Below are positions 18,557 through 28,520 of a DNA stretch of 64,000 nt, piece by piece (position 1 is the first letter of the stretch; each line of letters begins with the position of its first letter). A program made the position numbers and the translations under genes. Below the pieces are notes generated by a model that did no database searches, was not told the DNA's origin, and worked only from the letters and a program-made list of their open reading frames with translations. Source of the DNA: Streptomyces sp. AV19 (GTDB lineage: Bacteria; Actinomycetota; Actinomycetes; Streptomycetales; Streptomycetaceae); NCBI RefSeq assembly GCF_015999245.1, contig NZ_JAEAMR010000007.1, positions 1,357,813 through 1,421,812 on the forward strand, given 5' to 3'.

Positions 18557-18973
18557 TCACCCCGCCGTGCAGCCGGGGCACAGGCCGCGGTAGGTCACCT
18601 CGACCGCCGAGACCTGGAAGCCGAAGCGCTGCTCCGCCGGGAGGCCGGCGAGCAGGTCCCCCGAGGGGTGCACGTCGCGGATGGTGCCGCAGCGCGAGCA
18701 CACCAGGTGCTGGTGCGCGTGGTGTGCGTTGGGGTCGTAGCGCTTGGCCCGGCCGTCGGTGCTCACCTCCAGCACCTCGCCGAGCGTGACCATCTCCCCG
18801 AGGGTGTTGTAGACGGTCGCCCGGGAGATCTCCGGCAGCAGCTCGGCCGCCTTCGCGTGCACCTCGTCGGCCGTGTAGTGCACGTGGTCCCCGTCGAGGA
18901 CCTCGGCGACGACGCGCCGCTGCGCGGTCAGTCGCCAGCCGCGCCCCCGGAGTCGATCCAGCAGATCACTCAT
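18557..18973 (-). CDS. catR: Fur/PerR-family regulator, CatR-like
   Basis: A 138-residue Fur-family repressor. An N-terminal winged helix ([12 protein letters not shown] ... [13 protein letters not shown]) is followed by a metal-binding dimerisation domain with [13 protein letters not shown] and a C-terminal CPGC pair. In Streptomyces, CatR is a peroxide-sensing repressor of the neighbouring monofunctional catalase gene catA, and the same divergent arrangement is found here. ATG 18973 gives the usual N-terminus; ATG 18982 is three codons further upstream. The symbol rests on synteny with catalase. Confidence 0.85.
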   Translation of the reverse strand: MSDLLDRLRGRGWRLTAQRRVVAEVLDGDHVHYTADEVHAKAAELLPEISRATVYNTLGEMVTLGEVLEVSTDGRAKRYDPNAHHAHQHLVCSRCGTIRDVHPSGDLLAGLPAEQRFGFQVSAVEVTYRGLCPGCTAG

Positions 18974-19056
18974 GCCATTCACCCATCAGTCAGATAACCC
19001 CAGCCTAGCAGCGCGTTTTGTCCATCAATGGAGAGGATTCTCCCGTCGATCGCATC

Positions 19057-19084
19057 TTGACTTGGACAAAGTCCAATGTAGGAT
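19057..19084 (+). promoter_or_regulatory. catA promoter with operator-like palindrome
   Basis: A -35 box TTGACT (19057-19062), a 16-bp spacer and a -10 box TAGGAT (19079-19084) form a good housekeeping-type promoter. The spacer is almost filled by the perfect palindrome TTGGAC-AAA-GTCCAA (19062-19076). A repressor bound there would block RNA polymerase; CatR is the obvious candidate (inference). Confidence 0.7.
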
Positions 19085-19154
19085 CGGTTTCGGTTCCTGC
19101 CAAGGCCGAGGGCCTGGCGCGGCAGGGCGAGACGATGGAATGACGGAGGCGTAC

Positions 19155-20630
19155 GTGTCGGTTCAGGACGAGGTCAAGACGACGACGGGCCCGCTGACCA
19201 CGGAGTCCGGTGCTCCGGTCGCGGACAACCAGAACAGCGAGACCGCGGGCATCGGCGGCCCCGTCCTGGTGCAGGACCAGCTGCTGATGGAGAAGCTCGC
19301 GCACTTCAACCGCGAGCGCATCCCGGAGCGTGTGGTGCACGCCCGCGGCGCCGGCGCCTACGGCACCTTCACCGTGACCGCGGACGTCACGAAGTACACC
19401 CGGGCGAATTTCCTGGCCGAGATCGGCAAGGAGACCGAGGTCTTCCTGCGCTTCTCGACCGTCGCGGGCAACCTCGGTGCCCCCGACGCGGTGCGCGACC
19501 CCCGCGGCTTCGCACTGAAGTTCTACACCGAGGAGGGCAACTACGACCTCGTCGGCAACAACACCCCGGTGTTCTTCATCAAGGACGCCATCAAGTTCCC
19601 GGACTTCATCCACACCCAGAAGCGCGACCCGTACACCGGCTCGCAGGAGGCGGACAACGTCTGGGACTTCTGGGGTCTGAGCCCGGAGGCCACCCACCAG
19701 GTGACCTGGCTGTTCGGCGACCGCGGCATCCCCGCCTCGTACCGCCACATGAACGGCTACGGCTCGCACACCTTCCAGTGGACCAACGAGTCCGGCGAGG
19801 CCTTCTGGGTCAAGTACCACTTCAAGACCGACCAGGGCATCAAGAACCTCCCCCAGGACGAGGCCGACAAGCTCGCCGGCGAGGACCCGGACAGCCACCA
19901 GCGCGACCTGCGCGAGGCCATCGAGCGCGGCGAGTTCCCGACCTGGACCGTGCAGGTGCAGGTCATGCCCGCCGAGGACGCGGCGAACTACCGCTTCAAC
20001 CCGTTCGACCTCACCAAGGTGTGGCCGCACGCGGACTACCCGCCGATCGAGATCGGCAAGCTCGAGCTCAACCGCAACCCGGAGAACATCTTCGCCGAGG
20101 TCGAGCAGTCGATCTTCTCGCCGGCCCACTTCGTGCCCGGCATCGGCCCGTCCCCCGACAAGATGCTCCAGGGCCGGCTCTTCGCCTACGCCGACGCCCA
20201 CCGCTACCGCGTTGGCATCAACGCCGACCACCTGCCGGTGAACCGTCCGCACGCCACCGAGGCCCGCACCTACGGCCGCGACGGCCACCTGTACGACGGC
20301 CGGCACGGCCGGGCCAAGAACTACGAGCCGAACAGCTTCGGCGGCCCGGCGCAGACCGACCGCCCGCTGTGGCAGTCCAGCGCCGTCTCCGGCGCGACGG
20401 GCAACCACGTGGCCCCCTCGCACGCCGAGGACACCGACTTCGTCCAGGCGGGCAACCTCTACCGGCTGATGTCGGAGGGGGAGAAGGAGCGCCTGATCGC
20501 CAACCTCGCCGGCTTCATCGCCAAGGTGTCGCGCGACGACATCGCCGAGCGCGCGATCGACAACTTCCGCAAGGCGGACGAGGACTACGGCAAGCGGCTG
20601 GAGGCCGCGGTCCAGGCCCTGCGCGGCTAG
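19155..20630 (+). CDS. catA: Monofunctional heme catalase
   Basis: A 491-residue small-subunit (clade 3) catalase that disproportionates hydrogen peroxide. The catalytic His62 is in [12 protein letters not shown], the distal Asn135 in GNNTPVFF, and the proximal heme-ligand Tyr345 in [12 protein letters not shown]. The length matches the family. GTG 19155 has a GGAGG site five bases upstream; an in-frame ATG at 19140 overlaps that site. It is divergent from catR and probably repressed by it. Confidence 0.95.
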   Translation: MSVQDEVKTTTGPLTTESGAPVADNQNSETAGIGGPVLVQDQLLMEKLAHFNRERIPERVVHARGAGAYGTFTVTADVTKYTRANFLAEIGKETEVFLRFSTVAGNLGAPDAVRDPRGFALKFYTEEGNYDLVGNNTPVFFIKDAIKFPDFIHTQKRDPYTGSQEADNVWDFWGLSPEATHQVTWLFGDRGIPASYRHMNGYGSHTFQWTNESGEAFWVKYHFKTDQGIKNLPQDEADKLAGEDPDSHQRDLREAIERGEFPTWTVQVQVMPAEDAANYRFNPFDLTKVWPHADYPPIEIGKLELNRNPENIFAEVEQSIFSPAHFVPGIGPSPDKMLQGRLFAYADAHRYRVGINADHLPVNRPHATEARTYGRDGHLYDGRHGRAKNYEPNSFGGPAQTDRPLWQSSAVSGATGNHVAPSHAEDTDFVQAGNLYRLMSEGEKERLIANLAGFIAKVSRDDIAERAIDNFRKADEDYGKRLEAAVQALRG

Positions 20631-20648
20631 GGCGCTTGCCGTAAGAAA

Positions 20649-20687
20649 CCGGAGAGGCCGGACGCCAATGGGCTCCGGCCTCTCCGG
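20649..20687 (+). terminator. catA terminator hairpin
   Basis: CCGGAGAGGCCGGA (20649-20662) pairs perfectly with TCCGGCCTCTCCGG (20674-20687) around an 11-base loop, 18 bases after the catA stop. Two direct copies of CCGTTCAGGGACGG follow before hisN. Confidence 0.75.
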
Positions 20688-20719
20688 CCGTTCAGGGACG
20701 GCCGTTCAGCTCCGGCCGT

Positions 20720-21535
20720 TCAGGGACGGCTCGGGCGCAGGTAGCCCAGCAGCTCGTCGTGGAGCAGCCCGTTGGACGCGACCGCGTTCCCGCTGTGGGG
20801 GCCCGGCCGGCCGTCCAGGCCGGTGAAGCGGCCGCCCGCCTCCTCGACGATGACGACGTTCGCCGCCATGTCCCACAGCGACAGCTCCGGCTCGGCGCAG
20901 ATGTCCACGGTGCCCTCGGCGACCATCATGTACGGCCAGAAATCGCCGTAGCCGCGGGTGCGCCAGCAGTCCCGGGTCAGATCCAGGAAGCCCGGCAGCA
21001 TCCCGCGCTCCTCCCAGCCCGAGAGCGAGGAATAGGCGAACGACGCGTCCGCGATCCGCTCGACCCGCGAGACGCCCAGGCGGCTCGCGGAGGAGAGGCT
21101 GCGCCCGGTGTACGCGCCGGAGCCCTTCGCCGCCCACCAGCGGCGGCCCAGCGCCGGGGCGGAGACCACGCCCACCACCGGCTCGAACTCGACCCGGCCG
21201 GCACTCTCGACCTGGACCATCAGGGAGATGAGCGTCGCCCACACCGGGACGCCGCGCACATAGTTCTTGGTGCCGTCGATCGGGTCGATCACCCAGCGGC
21301 GGGGACCCAGGCCCTCGCTGCCGAATTCCTCGCCGAGGACGGCGTCCCGCGGGCGGGCCCGCTGCAACTGGCCGCGGATCAGTTCCTCCGCCGACTTGTC
21401 GGCCTCGCTGACCGGGGTCATGTCCGGTTTGGTCTCGACCTTGAGGTCAAGGGCCTTGAACCGGTCCATGGTCGCCGCGTCGGCGGCGTCCGCCAGGACG
21501 TGGGCCAGGCGCAGATCATCGTGGTAGTCGGACAT
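20720..21535 (-). CDS. hisN: Histidinol-phosphatase, inositol-monophosphatase fold
   Basis: A 271-residue Mg-dependent phosphatase of the inositol monophosphatase superfamily. Metal-site motifs are GEEFG, WVIDPIDGTKNYVRG and LSLWDMAAN. In actinobacteria this subgroup supplies histidinol-phosphate phosphatase activity (HisN) for histidine synthesis; the his operon itself is not nearby. Start ATG 21535. It is divergent from the TetR gene. Confidence 0.85.
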   Translation of the reverse strand: MSDYHDDLRLAHVLADAADAATMDRFKALDLKVETKPDMTPVSEADKSAEELIRGQLQRARPRDAVLGEEFGSEGLGPRRWVIDPIDGTKNYVRGVPVWATLISLMVQVESAGRVEFEPVVGVVSAPALGRRWWAAKGSGAYTGRSLSSASRLGVSRVERIADASFAYSSLSGWEERGMLPGFLDLTRDCWRTRGYGDFWPYMMVAEGTVDICAEPELSLWDMAANVVIVEEAGGRFTGLDGRPGPHSGNAVASNGLLHDELLGYLRPSRP

Positions 21536-21644
21536 AACCGGAACACTACCCGCGATCGGTCTCCCCGGGCTCTTGACACCGTCTGGTGGTGCGTCAATTC
21601 TGTGGCCACAACCGTCGTGCGGCCGCAAGGCCCGGGAGGCGACG

Positions 21645-22277
21645 ATGCCCGCGGCACGAGAGCTCCTGCTGGACGCGGCCTTCACGGCCCTCGGCACCCG
21701 GCCCTGGCACGGGGTCCGAATGGTCGACGTGGCGGCCGCCGCCGGGGTGTCCCGGCAGACCCTGTACAACGAGTTCGGCAGCAAGGACGGCCTGGCCCGC
21801 GCGCTGGTGCGGCGCGAGGCGGAGTCCTTCCTGGCCGGCGTGGACCGGTCGCTGGCGGACGTCGCCGACCGGGGCGACGCGGACGCCGGGGACTGCTGCG
21901 CGGCCGCCGCCGTGTGGACGCTGCGCGCCGCGCGGGCCAACCCGCTGGTGCGCGCCGCCCTCACCGGCTGCCGCGGCGAGCGGCTGCCCGCCCAGGCGGC
22001 CCCGGCCGTGCCCGTGCCGCGCACCCCGCCGCCCTCCGCGGCGCGGGGCGCCCCGGTGCCCGCCGTGCTGGTGGAGCGCATCCGCGACAGCGCGGCCGAG
22101 GCCGTCGGCAGGACGGCCGGGCCGGACGCGGCGGACGCGGAGGCGATACGGCGGGCCTGCGAGGCGGCTGTGCGGGTGACCCTGTCGTACGTGGTCGCCC
22201 CGGCCGCGTCCGATGTGGAGGCGGCCGGACAGGTCGCGCGTCTCGTGCGGGCGCTGCTGGACGCTCCCGTGCGCTGA
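21645..22277 (+). CDS. TetR-family transcriptional regulator
   Basis: A 210-residue regulator with an N-terminal TetR helix-turn-helix (VRMVDVAAAAGVSRQTLYNEFGSKDGLARAL, split across residues 25-55) and a variable ligand domain rich in Ala. ATG 21645 has GGGAGG upstream. It is convergent with the SMR exporter gene, which it might control, but no operator is obvious. Confidence 0.88.
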   Translation: MPAARELLLDAAFTALGTRPWHGVRMVDVAAAAGVSRQTLYNEFGSKDGLARALVRREAESFLAGVDRSLADVADRGDADAGDCCAAAAVWTLRAARANPLVRAALTGCRGERLPAQAAPAVPVPRTPPPSAARGAPVPAVLVERIRDSAAEAVGRTAGPDAADAEAIRRACEAAVRVTLSYVVAPAASDVEAAGQVARLVRALLDAPVR

Positions 22278-22324
22278 GCCCGGGCGCCGGGCGGCCCCTC
22301 GGCGCGCCCCCTCAGTGCACCGAG

Positions 22325-22648
22325 TCAGTGCGCCGATCCGGAGAGCTGGAGCCCGATCACGCCGACGATCACGAAGGCGATCGAGACCAGCTTGAGGGTG
22401 GAGACCAGGTCGTCCAGGAAGACCATGCCGTAGATCGCGGTGCCCGCCGCCCCGATCCCCGTCCACACCGCGTACGCCGGCCCCACGTCCAGCTTCTTGA
22501 GCGAGAGCGTCAGCAGGCCGAAGCTGCCCAGGGCGAAAGCCGCGAAGGCGATCGTCGGCCACAACCGGGTGAAGCCGTGCGAGAGTTTCAGACAGACGGC
22601 GAAGCCCGTTTCCAGAAGTCCGGCGACCACGACCAGCAGCCACGCCAT
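22325..22648 (-). CDS. sugE: SMR-family exporter, SugE/Gdx type
   Basis: A 107-residue four-helix small multidrug-resistance protein, the standard family length. The essential membrane Glu is in AGLLETGFAVCLK. The GPAYAVWTGIGAAGTAIYG helix resembles SugE/Gdx, the subgroup that exports guanidinium. A GGGAGG site precedes ATG 22648 by seven bases. A guanidine riboswitch, often found upstream of gdx genes, was not recognised in the 87-bp leader. Function beyond SMR is inferred from similarity. Confidence 0.82.
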   Translation of the reverse strand: MAWLLVVVAGLLETGFAVCLKLSHGFTRLWPTIAFAAFALGSFGLLTLSLKKLDVGPAYAVWTGIGAAGTAIYGMVFLDDLVSTLKLVSIAFVIVGVIGLQLSGSAH

Positions 22649-22735
22649 CAGATTGCCTCCCGTGTCGAGGACCGCCACGCGCGTCCGGTGTGCTGGGTGC
22701 ACTTGCCGCCGACGGTCATTCGCAAACGTAGGCGA

Positions 22736-23740
22736 TCAATCGCCTTCGCGCCGCTCCCGGGTGGCCAGAAGTCTGCGCAGCGAGTAGAGGCGCTGCGGAT
22801 CGGCGTGGCCCTCCGCCACCCAGGCGTCCAGCGCGCAGTCCTGCTCGTCGTGGCTGCACGCGCGCGGGCAGCCCTCGGTGCCCGGCTCCAGGTCGGGGAA
22901 GGCGTGGATGACCCGGGACGGGTCGACGTGGTGGAGCCCGAACGACCGGACGCCCGGGGTGTCGATCACCCAGCCCGAGCCGTCCGGCAGCGGCAGGGCC
23001 AGCGCCGACGTCGTGGTGTGCCGGCCGCGGCCGGTGACGGCGTTGACGTGGCCGGTGGCCCGCTGCCGCTCGACGAGCGAGTTGACCAGGGTCGTCTTGC
23101 CGACGCCGGAGTGCCCGACGAAGGCGGTGATCCGGCCGGCCAGCCGCTCCCGGACCCGGTCGGCCGCGGCGCCCTCGGTCAGTTCCTCGCGGTTGGTGAC
23201 CACGTAGGGCACGCCCAGCGAACCGTAGGACTCCATCAGCTTCTCGGCCGGGGCCAGGTCCGACTTCGTCAGGACGAGCAGTGGTTCGAGGCCCGCGTCG
23301 TACGCCGCGACCAGGCAGCGGTCGATCAGCCGGGGACGCGGCTCCGGGTCGGCGAGCGCGGTGACGATGGCGAGCTGGTCGGCGTTGGCGACCACGACCC
23401 GCTCGAACGGGTCGGTGTCGTCGGCCGTCCTGCGCAGTACCGAGCGGCGCTCCTCGACCCGGACGATCCGGGCCAGGGTGTCCTTCTTGCCGGTGAGGTC
23501 GCCGACCACCGCGACCCGGTCGCCGACCACCGCGCTCTTGCGGCCCAGTTCACGGGCCTTCATGGCCGTGACGGCGCGGTCCTCGACGAGGACGGTCAGC
23601 CGGCCGCGGTCGACCGTGAGGACGAAGCCCTCGGTGGCGTCCTCGTGCTTGGGCCGGATGCTCGTCCGCGGCCGGTTGCCCTTGCGGTTGGGGCGGACGC
23701 GGACGTCGTCCTCGTCGGTGTGCTTGCCGTAGCGGCGCAT
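22736..23740 (-). CDS. rsgA: Ribosome small-subunit GTPase RsgA
   Basis: A 334-residue circularly permuted GTPase for 30S subunit maturation. An N-terminal OB-fold region is followed by permuted motifs G4 (TKSD), G1 (GHSGVGKTT) and G3 (DTPGVRSFG), then a zinc finger (CPRACSHDEQDC). It starts 18 bp after the aroA stop and is probably co-transcribed with it, a common actinobacterial pairing. Confidence 0.95.
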   Translation of the reverse strand: MRRYGKHTDEDDVRVRPNRKGNRPRTSIRPKHEDATEGFVLTVDRGRLTVLVEDRAVTAMKARELGRKSAVVGDRVAVVGDLTGKKDTLARIVRVEERRSVLRRTADDTDPFERVVVANADQLAIVTALADPEPRPRLIDRCLVAAYDAGLEPLLVLTKSDLAPAEKLMESYGSLGVPYVVTNREELTEGAAADRVRERLAGRITAFVGHSGVGKTTLVNSLVERQRATGHVNAVTGRGRHTTTSALALPLPDGSGWVIDTPGVRSFGLHHVDPSRVIHAFPDLEPGTEGCPRACSHDEQDCALDAWVAEGHADPQRLYSLRRLLATRERREGD

Positions 23741-23758
23741 GGGTTGTTCCCGGGTCTC

Positions 23759-25120
23759 TCAGGCTCTCGGTGCCGCCGCCTCCGCGACGGACCCGAGCAT
23801 TCCGTGCCACAGCTCCGGGAAGTCCGGCAGCGTCTTGGCGGTGGTCGCCACGTTCTCCACCTGGACGCCCGGAACCGCGAGGCCGAGCACCGCGGCGGCG
23901 GTGGCCAGCCGGTGGTCCTCGTAGGTGTGGAAGACGCCGCCGTGCAGCGGGCGCGGGCGGATGTGCAGGCCGTCGGCGGTCTCGGTGACGTCGCCGCCGA
24001 GCTCGTTGATCTCCTTGGCGAGCGCGGCGAGCCGGTCGGTCTCGTGCAGGCGGAGGTGGGCGATGCCGCGCAGCTCGGACTCGGAGTCCGCGAGCGCGGC
24101 GACGGCGGCGATGACCGGGGTCAGCTCGCCGACCTCGTGCAGGTCCGCGTCGAGGCCGGTGATCCGGCCGGTGCCGGTGAAGGTCAGCCCGGCGTCGGTC
24201 AGTTCGCAGGTGCCGCCCATGGCGGTGAAGATCTCGCGCAGCGCGTCGCCGGGCTGCGTGGTGTGCTCGGGCCAGTCGGGGATGGTGACCCGGCCGCCGG
24301 TGACCAGGGCGGCCGCCAGGAACGGCGCGGCGTTGGACAGGTCCGGCTCGACGACCAGGTCGCGGCCGAGCAGGGCGCTGGGGGAGACCCGCCAGACGTC
24401 CGGCTCGCCGCCCGCCTCGGGGGTGTCCACCTGGGCACCGGCCGCGCGCAGCATGTCCACGGTCATGCGGATGTGCGGCAGCGAGGGCAGCGCGGAGCCG
24501 ACGTGGCGGACCTCGACGCCCTGGTTGAAGCGCGCGCCCGAGAGCAGCAGGGCGCTGACGAACTGGGAGGACGAGGACGCGTCGATCTCCACCGGGCCGC
24601 CCTCCAGCGCCCCGGAGCCGTGCACGGTCAGCGGCAGGGCGCCGCGGTCCTGGTCGTCGATGCGGGCGCCCAGGGCGCGCAGGGCGTCGATCACGCCGTG
24701 CAGCGGGCGCTCGTAGCTGCGGGGGTCGCCGTCGAAGCGGATCGGGCCGTCGGACAGCGCGGCCACCGGGGGCAGGAAGCGCATGACCGTGCCGGCGTTG
24801 CCGACGTCGACCGTGGCCGGGCCGTGCAACTGGGCGGGGATCACGCGCCAGGCCTCGCCGGTGCCGTCGTGGTCGCCTTCGGAGCTGGAGGAGACGGTCT
24901 CCTCGATGCCGACGCCCATGGCGCGCAGCGCCTCGGCCATCAGCAGGGTGTCGCGGGAACGCAGCGGGCGGCGCAGCCAGCCCGGCTCGGCGGCCAGTGC
25001 GGCGAGGACGAGGCCGCGGTTGGTGACCGACTTCGAGCCGGGCACGGTGACGGTCGCGTCAACGGCCCCGGTCGCGGTCGGAGCGGGCCAGAGGTCGGTG
25101 GGCGCGGGGCTCTGGGTCAT
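23759..25120 (-). CDS. aroA: 5-enolpyruvylshikimate-3-phosphate synthase
   Basis: A 453-residue EPSP synthase, the sixth shikimate-pathway enzyme, which joins shikimate-3-phosphate and phosphoenolpyruvate. Substrate-binding motifs are PGSKSVTNR near the N-terminus, [11 protein letters not shown], and [12 protein letters not shown]. The length is typical. It is the first gene of an aroA-rsgA operon. Confidence 0.95.
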   Translation of the reverse strand: MTQSPAPTDLWPAPTATGAVDATVTVPGSKSVTNRGLVLAALAAEPGWLRRPLRSRDTLLMAEALRAMGVGIEETVSSSSEGDHDGTGEAWRVIPAQLHGPATVDVGNAGTVMRFLPPVAALSDGPIRFDGDPRSYERPLHGVIDALRALGARIDDQDRGALPLTVHGSGALEGGPVEIDASSSSQFVSALLLSGARFNQGVEVRHVGSALPSLPHIRMTVDMLRAAGAQVDTPEAGGEPDVWRVSPSALLGRDLVVEPDLSNAAPFLAAALVTGGRVTIPDWPEHTTQPGDALREIFTAMGGTCELTDAGLTFTGTGRITGLDADLHEVGELTPVIAAVAALADSESELRGIAHLRLHETDRLAALAKEINELGGDVTETADGLHIRPRPLHGGVFHTYEDHRLATAAAVLGLAVPGVQVENVATTAKTLPDFPELWHGMLGSVAEAAAPRA

Positions 25121-25204
25121 GCCCTTACCTTACGGCCTCGCCGCCCGCGGCGAACGGGCTCCCCGGTGGAGGTGAACGGACCCCTGACGCCCGTCCACCA
25201 GGGT

Positions 25205-25918
25205 TCACGTCCCGAGCAGCCAGCGCCCGCCGGCCACCAGACAGACCAGCGAGACGAGGTGGAACAGCAGCAGCCAGAGCAGCGGCGGGACGCCGGTCAG
25301 CCGGGCCAGCTGGTCGGCGTCCGAGTCCGACGCGTGGCCGTGCCGGCGCTTGCGCTGCAGCTCGAAGGCCGGCCGCACGCCGCCCAGCAGCAGGAACCAC
25401 ACCACCCCGTACGCGAACGCCGCCCGCAGCTCCGCGCCCGCCAGCCACGAGACCAGGGCGAAGGCGCCGCCGGAGACCACCACGGTCAGCACCCCCCAGG
25501 CGTTGCGGATCATCACCAGCATCGCCGCCAGCAGCGCGGTGGCACCCCACAGCAGCGCCGTGACGTGCCCGGTGGACAGCGCCCACGCTCCCGCGAGACC
25601 GAGCAGCGAGGGGGCCGGGTAGCCGGACGCGGCGGTCAGGACCATGCCGATTCCGGTGGGCCGGCCGCGCGAGACGGTCAGTCCGGAGGTGTCCGAGTGC
25701 AGCCGGATGCCGCTCAGCGTCCGCCCGCTGAGCAGCGCCACCAGGGCGTGCCCGCCCTCGTGGGCGATGGTGACGGCGTTGCGCGTCATCCGCCAGACCC
25801 GGGGCGGGGCGACGGCGGCGAGGGCGAGCAGCCCGGTCACCACGACGGTCCACAGGGAGGGCCCGGGCTGGGAGCCGGCCAGCCGGTCCCACAGTCCCGC
25901 GGTGCTGGTGCTGTCCAT
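25205..25918 (-). CDS. M50-family membrane metallopeptidase
   Basis: A 237-residue, strongly hydrophobic protein with about six membrane segments and the zinc motif HEGGH in AHEGGHALVALLSG. A second conserved stretch is SGYPAPSLLG. This is the actinobacterial 'M50 family peptidase' of unknown substrate, distantly related to site-2 proteases. ATG 25918. It is divergent from the SRAP gene over 171 bp in which I see no LexA box. Confidence 0.85.
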   Translation of the reverse strand: MDSTSTAGLWDRLAGSQPGPSLWTVVVTGLLALAAVAPPRVWRMTRNAVTIAHEGGHALVALLSGRTLSGIRLHSDTSGLTVSRGRPTGIGMVLTAASGYPAPSLLGLAGAWALSTGHVTALLWGATALLAAMLVMIRNAWGVLTVVVSGGAFALVSWLAGAELRAAFAYGVVWFLLLGGVRPAFELQRKRRHGHASDSDADQLARLTGVPPLLWLLLFHLVSLVCLVAGGRWLLGT

Positions 25919-26089
25919 GGCTGTGCCGCTCCTCGCACGTTTTTCTGATCTGCGCTGCGTGGTTCGTGCAGAGGGACGGCCGGAACTCGACGGTGGTTCC
26001 CCGGGCCGGGGTTCCGGAAGGTTTCATGGACGGGTGGGGCGGATGGGGCACCATGGTCAGCGCGAGGGTGAACCGAGGGGCGGTCGGAC

Positions 26090-26908
26090 ATGTGCGGGCG
26101 GTACGCGGCGAGCCGGAGGCCAAAGGACCTCGTCGGGCTCTTCGACGTCAAGGTGTGGGAGCCGCGGGAGACCCTGGCGCCCGACTGGAACGTGGCGCCC
26201 ACCAAGAGCGTCCACGCGATCCTCGAACGCCCCCTGAAGGGGTCCGGGGACCCGCGCCCGGTCCGTCAGCTGCGCACCCTGCGCTGGGGGCTGGTGCCGC
26301 CCTGGGCCACTTCGCCGGAGGGCGCCGCCCGGATGATCAACGCCCGGGCGGAGACGGTGCACGAGAAGCCGTCCTACCGGCGGGCCTTCGCCGCGCGGCG
26401 CTGCCTGCTCCCGGCGGACGGCTACTTCGAGTGGGTCACCGGCGCGCAGGAGCGCGAACTGGAGGTCCAGGGGCGCAGGAAGCGGCCCAGGAAACAGCCC
26501 TACTTCGTCACACCGGCGGACGGTTCCGTGATGGCGATGGCCGGGCTCTACGAGTTCTGGCGCGACCGGACGCTGCCCGACGACCACCCGCAGGCCTGGT
26601 GGGCGACCTGCTCGGTGATAACGACCGAGGCCGAACCGGAGCCCTTCGCGGGCGGCGGGACCGAGGGCGGCCCGCGCGCGCTCGCGGACATCCACCCCCG
26701 GATGCCGCTCGTCCTCACCCCCGACCGGTGGGCGGACTGGCTCGACCCGGCCCGCACCGACCCGGAGGAGCTGCACCCGCTGCTCGCCCCGCCGCCGCCC
26801 GGCCTGGTGCGGGCCCACCCCGTGACGACGGCGGTCAGCGACGTCCGCAACAACGGGCCCGAGCTGCTGACCGAGTTGGCGGCGCCGGAGGAGTCGACGC
26901 TGTTCTGA
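26090..26908 (+). CDS. SOS-response-associated peptidase (SRAP/YedK/HMCES)
   Basis: A 272-residue SRAP-domain protein, which in bacteria and humans forms a covalent thiazolidine link to abasic sites in single-stranded DNA. The active Cys2 follows the initiator Met (MCGRY). The other conserved residues are present: Asn in INARAET, Glu in GYFEW and His in IHPRMP. A GAGGGG site precedes ATG 26090. Confidence 0.93.
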   Translation: MCGRYAASRRPKDLVGLFDVKVWEPRETLAPDWNVAPTKSVHAILERPLKGSGDPRPVRQLRTLRWGLVPPWATSPEGAARMINARAETVHEKPSYRRAFAARRCLLPADGYFEWVTGAQERELEVQGRRKRPRKQPYFVTPADGSVMAMAGLYEFWRDRTLPDDHPQAWWATCSVITTEAEPEPFAGGGTEGGPRALADIHPRMPLVLTPDRWADWLDPARTDPEELHPLLAPPPPGLVRAHPVTTAVSDVRNNGPELLTELAAPEESTLF

Positions 26909-26943
26909 GCCGTACTGTCAGTGGTGCGCGGGAGGATGGACGG

Positions 26944-27570
26944 GTGAGCACGCAGACCGTACCGACCCCCGCCGGTGACGCCCGCATCCACTGGCACCCC
27001 GCCCGCGAGCCCCGCCTCGTCCTCGCCCTCGGGCACGGCGCCGGCGGCGGCGTCGAGGCCCGCGACCTCGCGGCGCTGGCCGCCGCCCTGCCCCCGCGCG
27101 GCGTGACCGTCGCCCTCGTCGAACAGCCCTGGCGCGTCGCCGGGAAGAAGGTGGCCCCCGCGCCCGCGACGCTGGACAAGGCGTGGCGCGCCCTGTGGCC
27201 CGAACTCGCGGCGCCCGGCCTGCCCGTGGTGGCCGGCGGGCGCAGCGCCGGGGCGCGGGTCGCCTGCCGCACGGCCGCGGAGCTGGGCGCGGTGGCCGTC
27301 CTCGCGCTGAGTTTCCCCCTCCATCCGCCGGGGAAGCCGGAACGTACGAGGGCGGAGGAGCTGCTCGGTGCGGGTGTCCCGGTGCTCGTCGTGCAGGGCG
27401 CGCGGGATCCGTTCGGGCGGCCCGAGGAGTTCCCGGCGGGCTTCGAGCCGGTGGCCGTGCCGGGCGCGGACCACGGTTTCGCGGTGGCCCGGTCCGCGGG
27501 CGTCACCCAGGAGGACGCACTCGCCCTGATCACCGACGCGGTGGGGGACCGGCTCGCCGACCTGCCCTGA
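26944..27570 (+). CDS. Alpha/beta-hydrolase family protein
   Basis: A 208-residue single-domain alpha/beta hydrolase of the KANL3/Tex30-like or dienelactone-hydrolase-like type. The oxyanion strand is [10 protein letters not shown], the nucleophile elbow is [10 protein letters not shown] and the likely catalytic His is in GADHGFAV. The acid is probably in [11 protein letters not shown] 26944 follows SRAP by 35 bp, so both may share a transcript. The substrate is unknown. Confidence 0.85.
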   Translation: MSTQTVPTPAGDARIHWHPAREPRLVLALGHGAGGGVEARDLAALAAALPPRGVTVALVEQPWRVAGKKVAPAPATLDKAWRALWPELAAPGLPVVAGGRSAGARVACRTAAELGAVAVLALSFPLHPPGKPERTRAEELLGAGVPVLVVQGARDPFGRPEEFPAGFEPVAVPGADHGFAVARSAGVTQEDALALITDAVGDRLADLP

Positions 27571-27573
27571 TCC

Positions 27574-27600
27574 GGGAATGCGCGGGGGTCCTTCGCTGTT
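27574..27600 (+). promoter_or_regulatory. Sigma-R-type promoter of sigR (sigRp2-like)
   Basis: GGGAAT (27574-27579), 18 bp, then GTT (27598-27600) is a perfect match to the known sigma-R promoter form GGGAAT-N18-GTT. It lies 57 bp upstream of the ATG that begins the sigma-R' extension. This allows positive autoregulation of sigR during thiol-oxidative stress. Confidence 0.85.
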
Positions 27601-27656
27601 CACGTACTCGTACGACAACGCACCGGCACATGACAAAGGAACGGGAGACCCGCGCA

Positions 27657-27821
27657 ATGGGTTCGATCGCATGCCTGTCCCGCCCGAACACGGCCGACCG
27701 GGGCCTGCTGCCCATGGGTATGGGCCGGGCGGCCGCGGCTGGAGCGGCGGGCCTGGCCGATCGTCGTCTATTCTCCGAAACGAGCGGGTCCGACAAGGGC
27801 CCGGCCAAGGTTCTGGAGGAG
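27657..27821 (+). other. N-terminal extension encoding the sigma-R' isoform
   Basis: In frame with sigR and upstream of its GTG, ATG 27657 (GGGAG ribosome site nine bases before) adds exactly 55 codons. That equals the 55-residue extension reported for the unstable, stress-induced sigma-R' of Streptomyces coelicolor. A possible -10 box (TATTCT, 27769-27774) inside this stretch could serve the constitutive transcript that makes only short sigma-R. Confidence 0.8.
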
Positions 27822-28520
27822 GTGGGTCCGGTCGCGGGTACCGACGCGGGGTCGAACGGCGAGGGGCTCCCTCCCGCCCAGGAGAGCCGGCACGCGGAGA
27901 GCACGGCGGAGCGCAACGCGCGCTTCGAGCGTGACGCGCTGACCTTCCTCGACCAGATGTACTCGGCCGCCCTGCGGATGACCCGCAACCCGGCGGACGC
28001 GGAGGACCTGGTCCAGGAGACGTACGCCAAGGCCTACGCGTCCTTCCACCAGTTCCGTGACGGCACGAACCTCAAGGCGTGGCTCTACCGCATCCTGACC
28101 AACACCTTCATCAACTCGTACCGCAAGAAGCAGCGGGAGCCGCTGCGCAGCGCGTCCGAGGAGATCGAGGACTGGCAGCTGGCGCGTGCCGAGTCGCACA
28201 TGTCCCAGGGATTGCGGTCCGCCGAGTCGCAGGCGCTCGACCATCTGCCCGACTCCGATGTCAAGGAGGCCCTTCAGGCCATTCCCGAGGAATTCCGGAT
28301 AGCGGTCTACCTCGCGGACGTCGAGGGGTTTGCCTACAAGGAGATCGCGGACATCATGGGTACCCCCATCGGCACGGTGATGTCCCGTCTCCACCGGGGC
28401 CGGCGACAGCTCCGCGGTCTGCTGGAGGACTACGCCCGCGAGCGCGGCCTGGTCCCGGCCGGGGCCGCCGCGCCGAACGGTTCCGACGCGTCGCACAATC
28501 GGAAGGGCTCGGACTCATGA
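27822..28520 (+). CDS. sigR: ECF sigma factor SigR (thiol-oxidative stress)
   Basis: A 232-residue group IV sigma factor from GTG 27822, or 287 residues from ATG 27657. Region 2 is visible as [30 protein letters not shown] and [11 protein letters not shown]. Region 4 is [17 protein letters not shown] and [20 protein letters not shown]. It directs thioredoxin, mycothiol and proteolysis genes under disulfide stress and is held by the zinc anti-sigma factor RsrA encoded next. The stop overlaps the rsrA start (ATGA). GGAGGAG lies almost directly against the GTG. Confidence 0.95.
   Translation: MGPVAGTDAGSNGEGLPPAQESRHAESTAERNARFERDALTFLDQMYSAALRMTRNPADAEDLVQETYAKAYASFHQFRDGTNLKAWLYRILTNTFINSYRKKQREPLRSASEEIEDWQLARAESHMSQGLRSAESQALDHLPDSDVKEALQAIPEEFRIAVYLADVEGFAYKEIADIMGTPIGTVMSRLHRGRRQLRGLLEDYARERGLVPAGAAAPNGSDASHNRKGSDS

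Noticed and set aside
22649..22735. Guanidine riboswitch upstream of the SugE/Gdx-like gene
   Set aside because: An ACCGGACG stretch recalls one class, but the remaining conserved core and pairing could not be found in the 87-bp leader.
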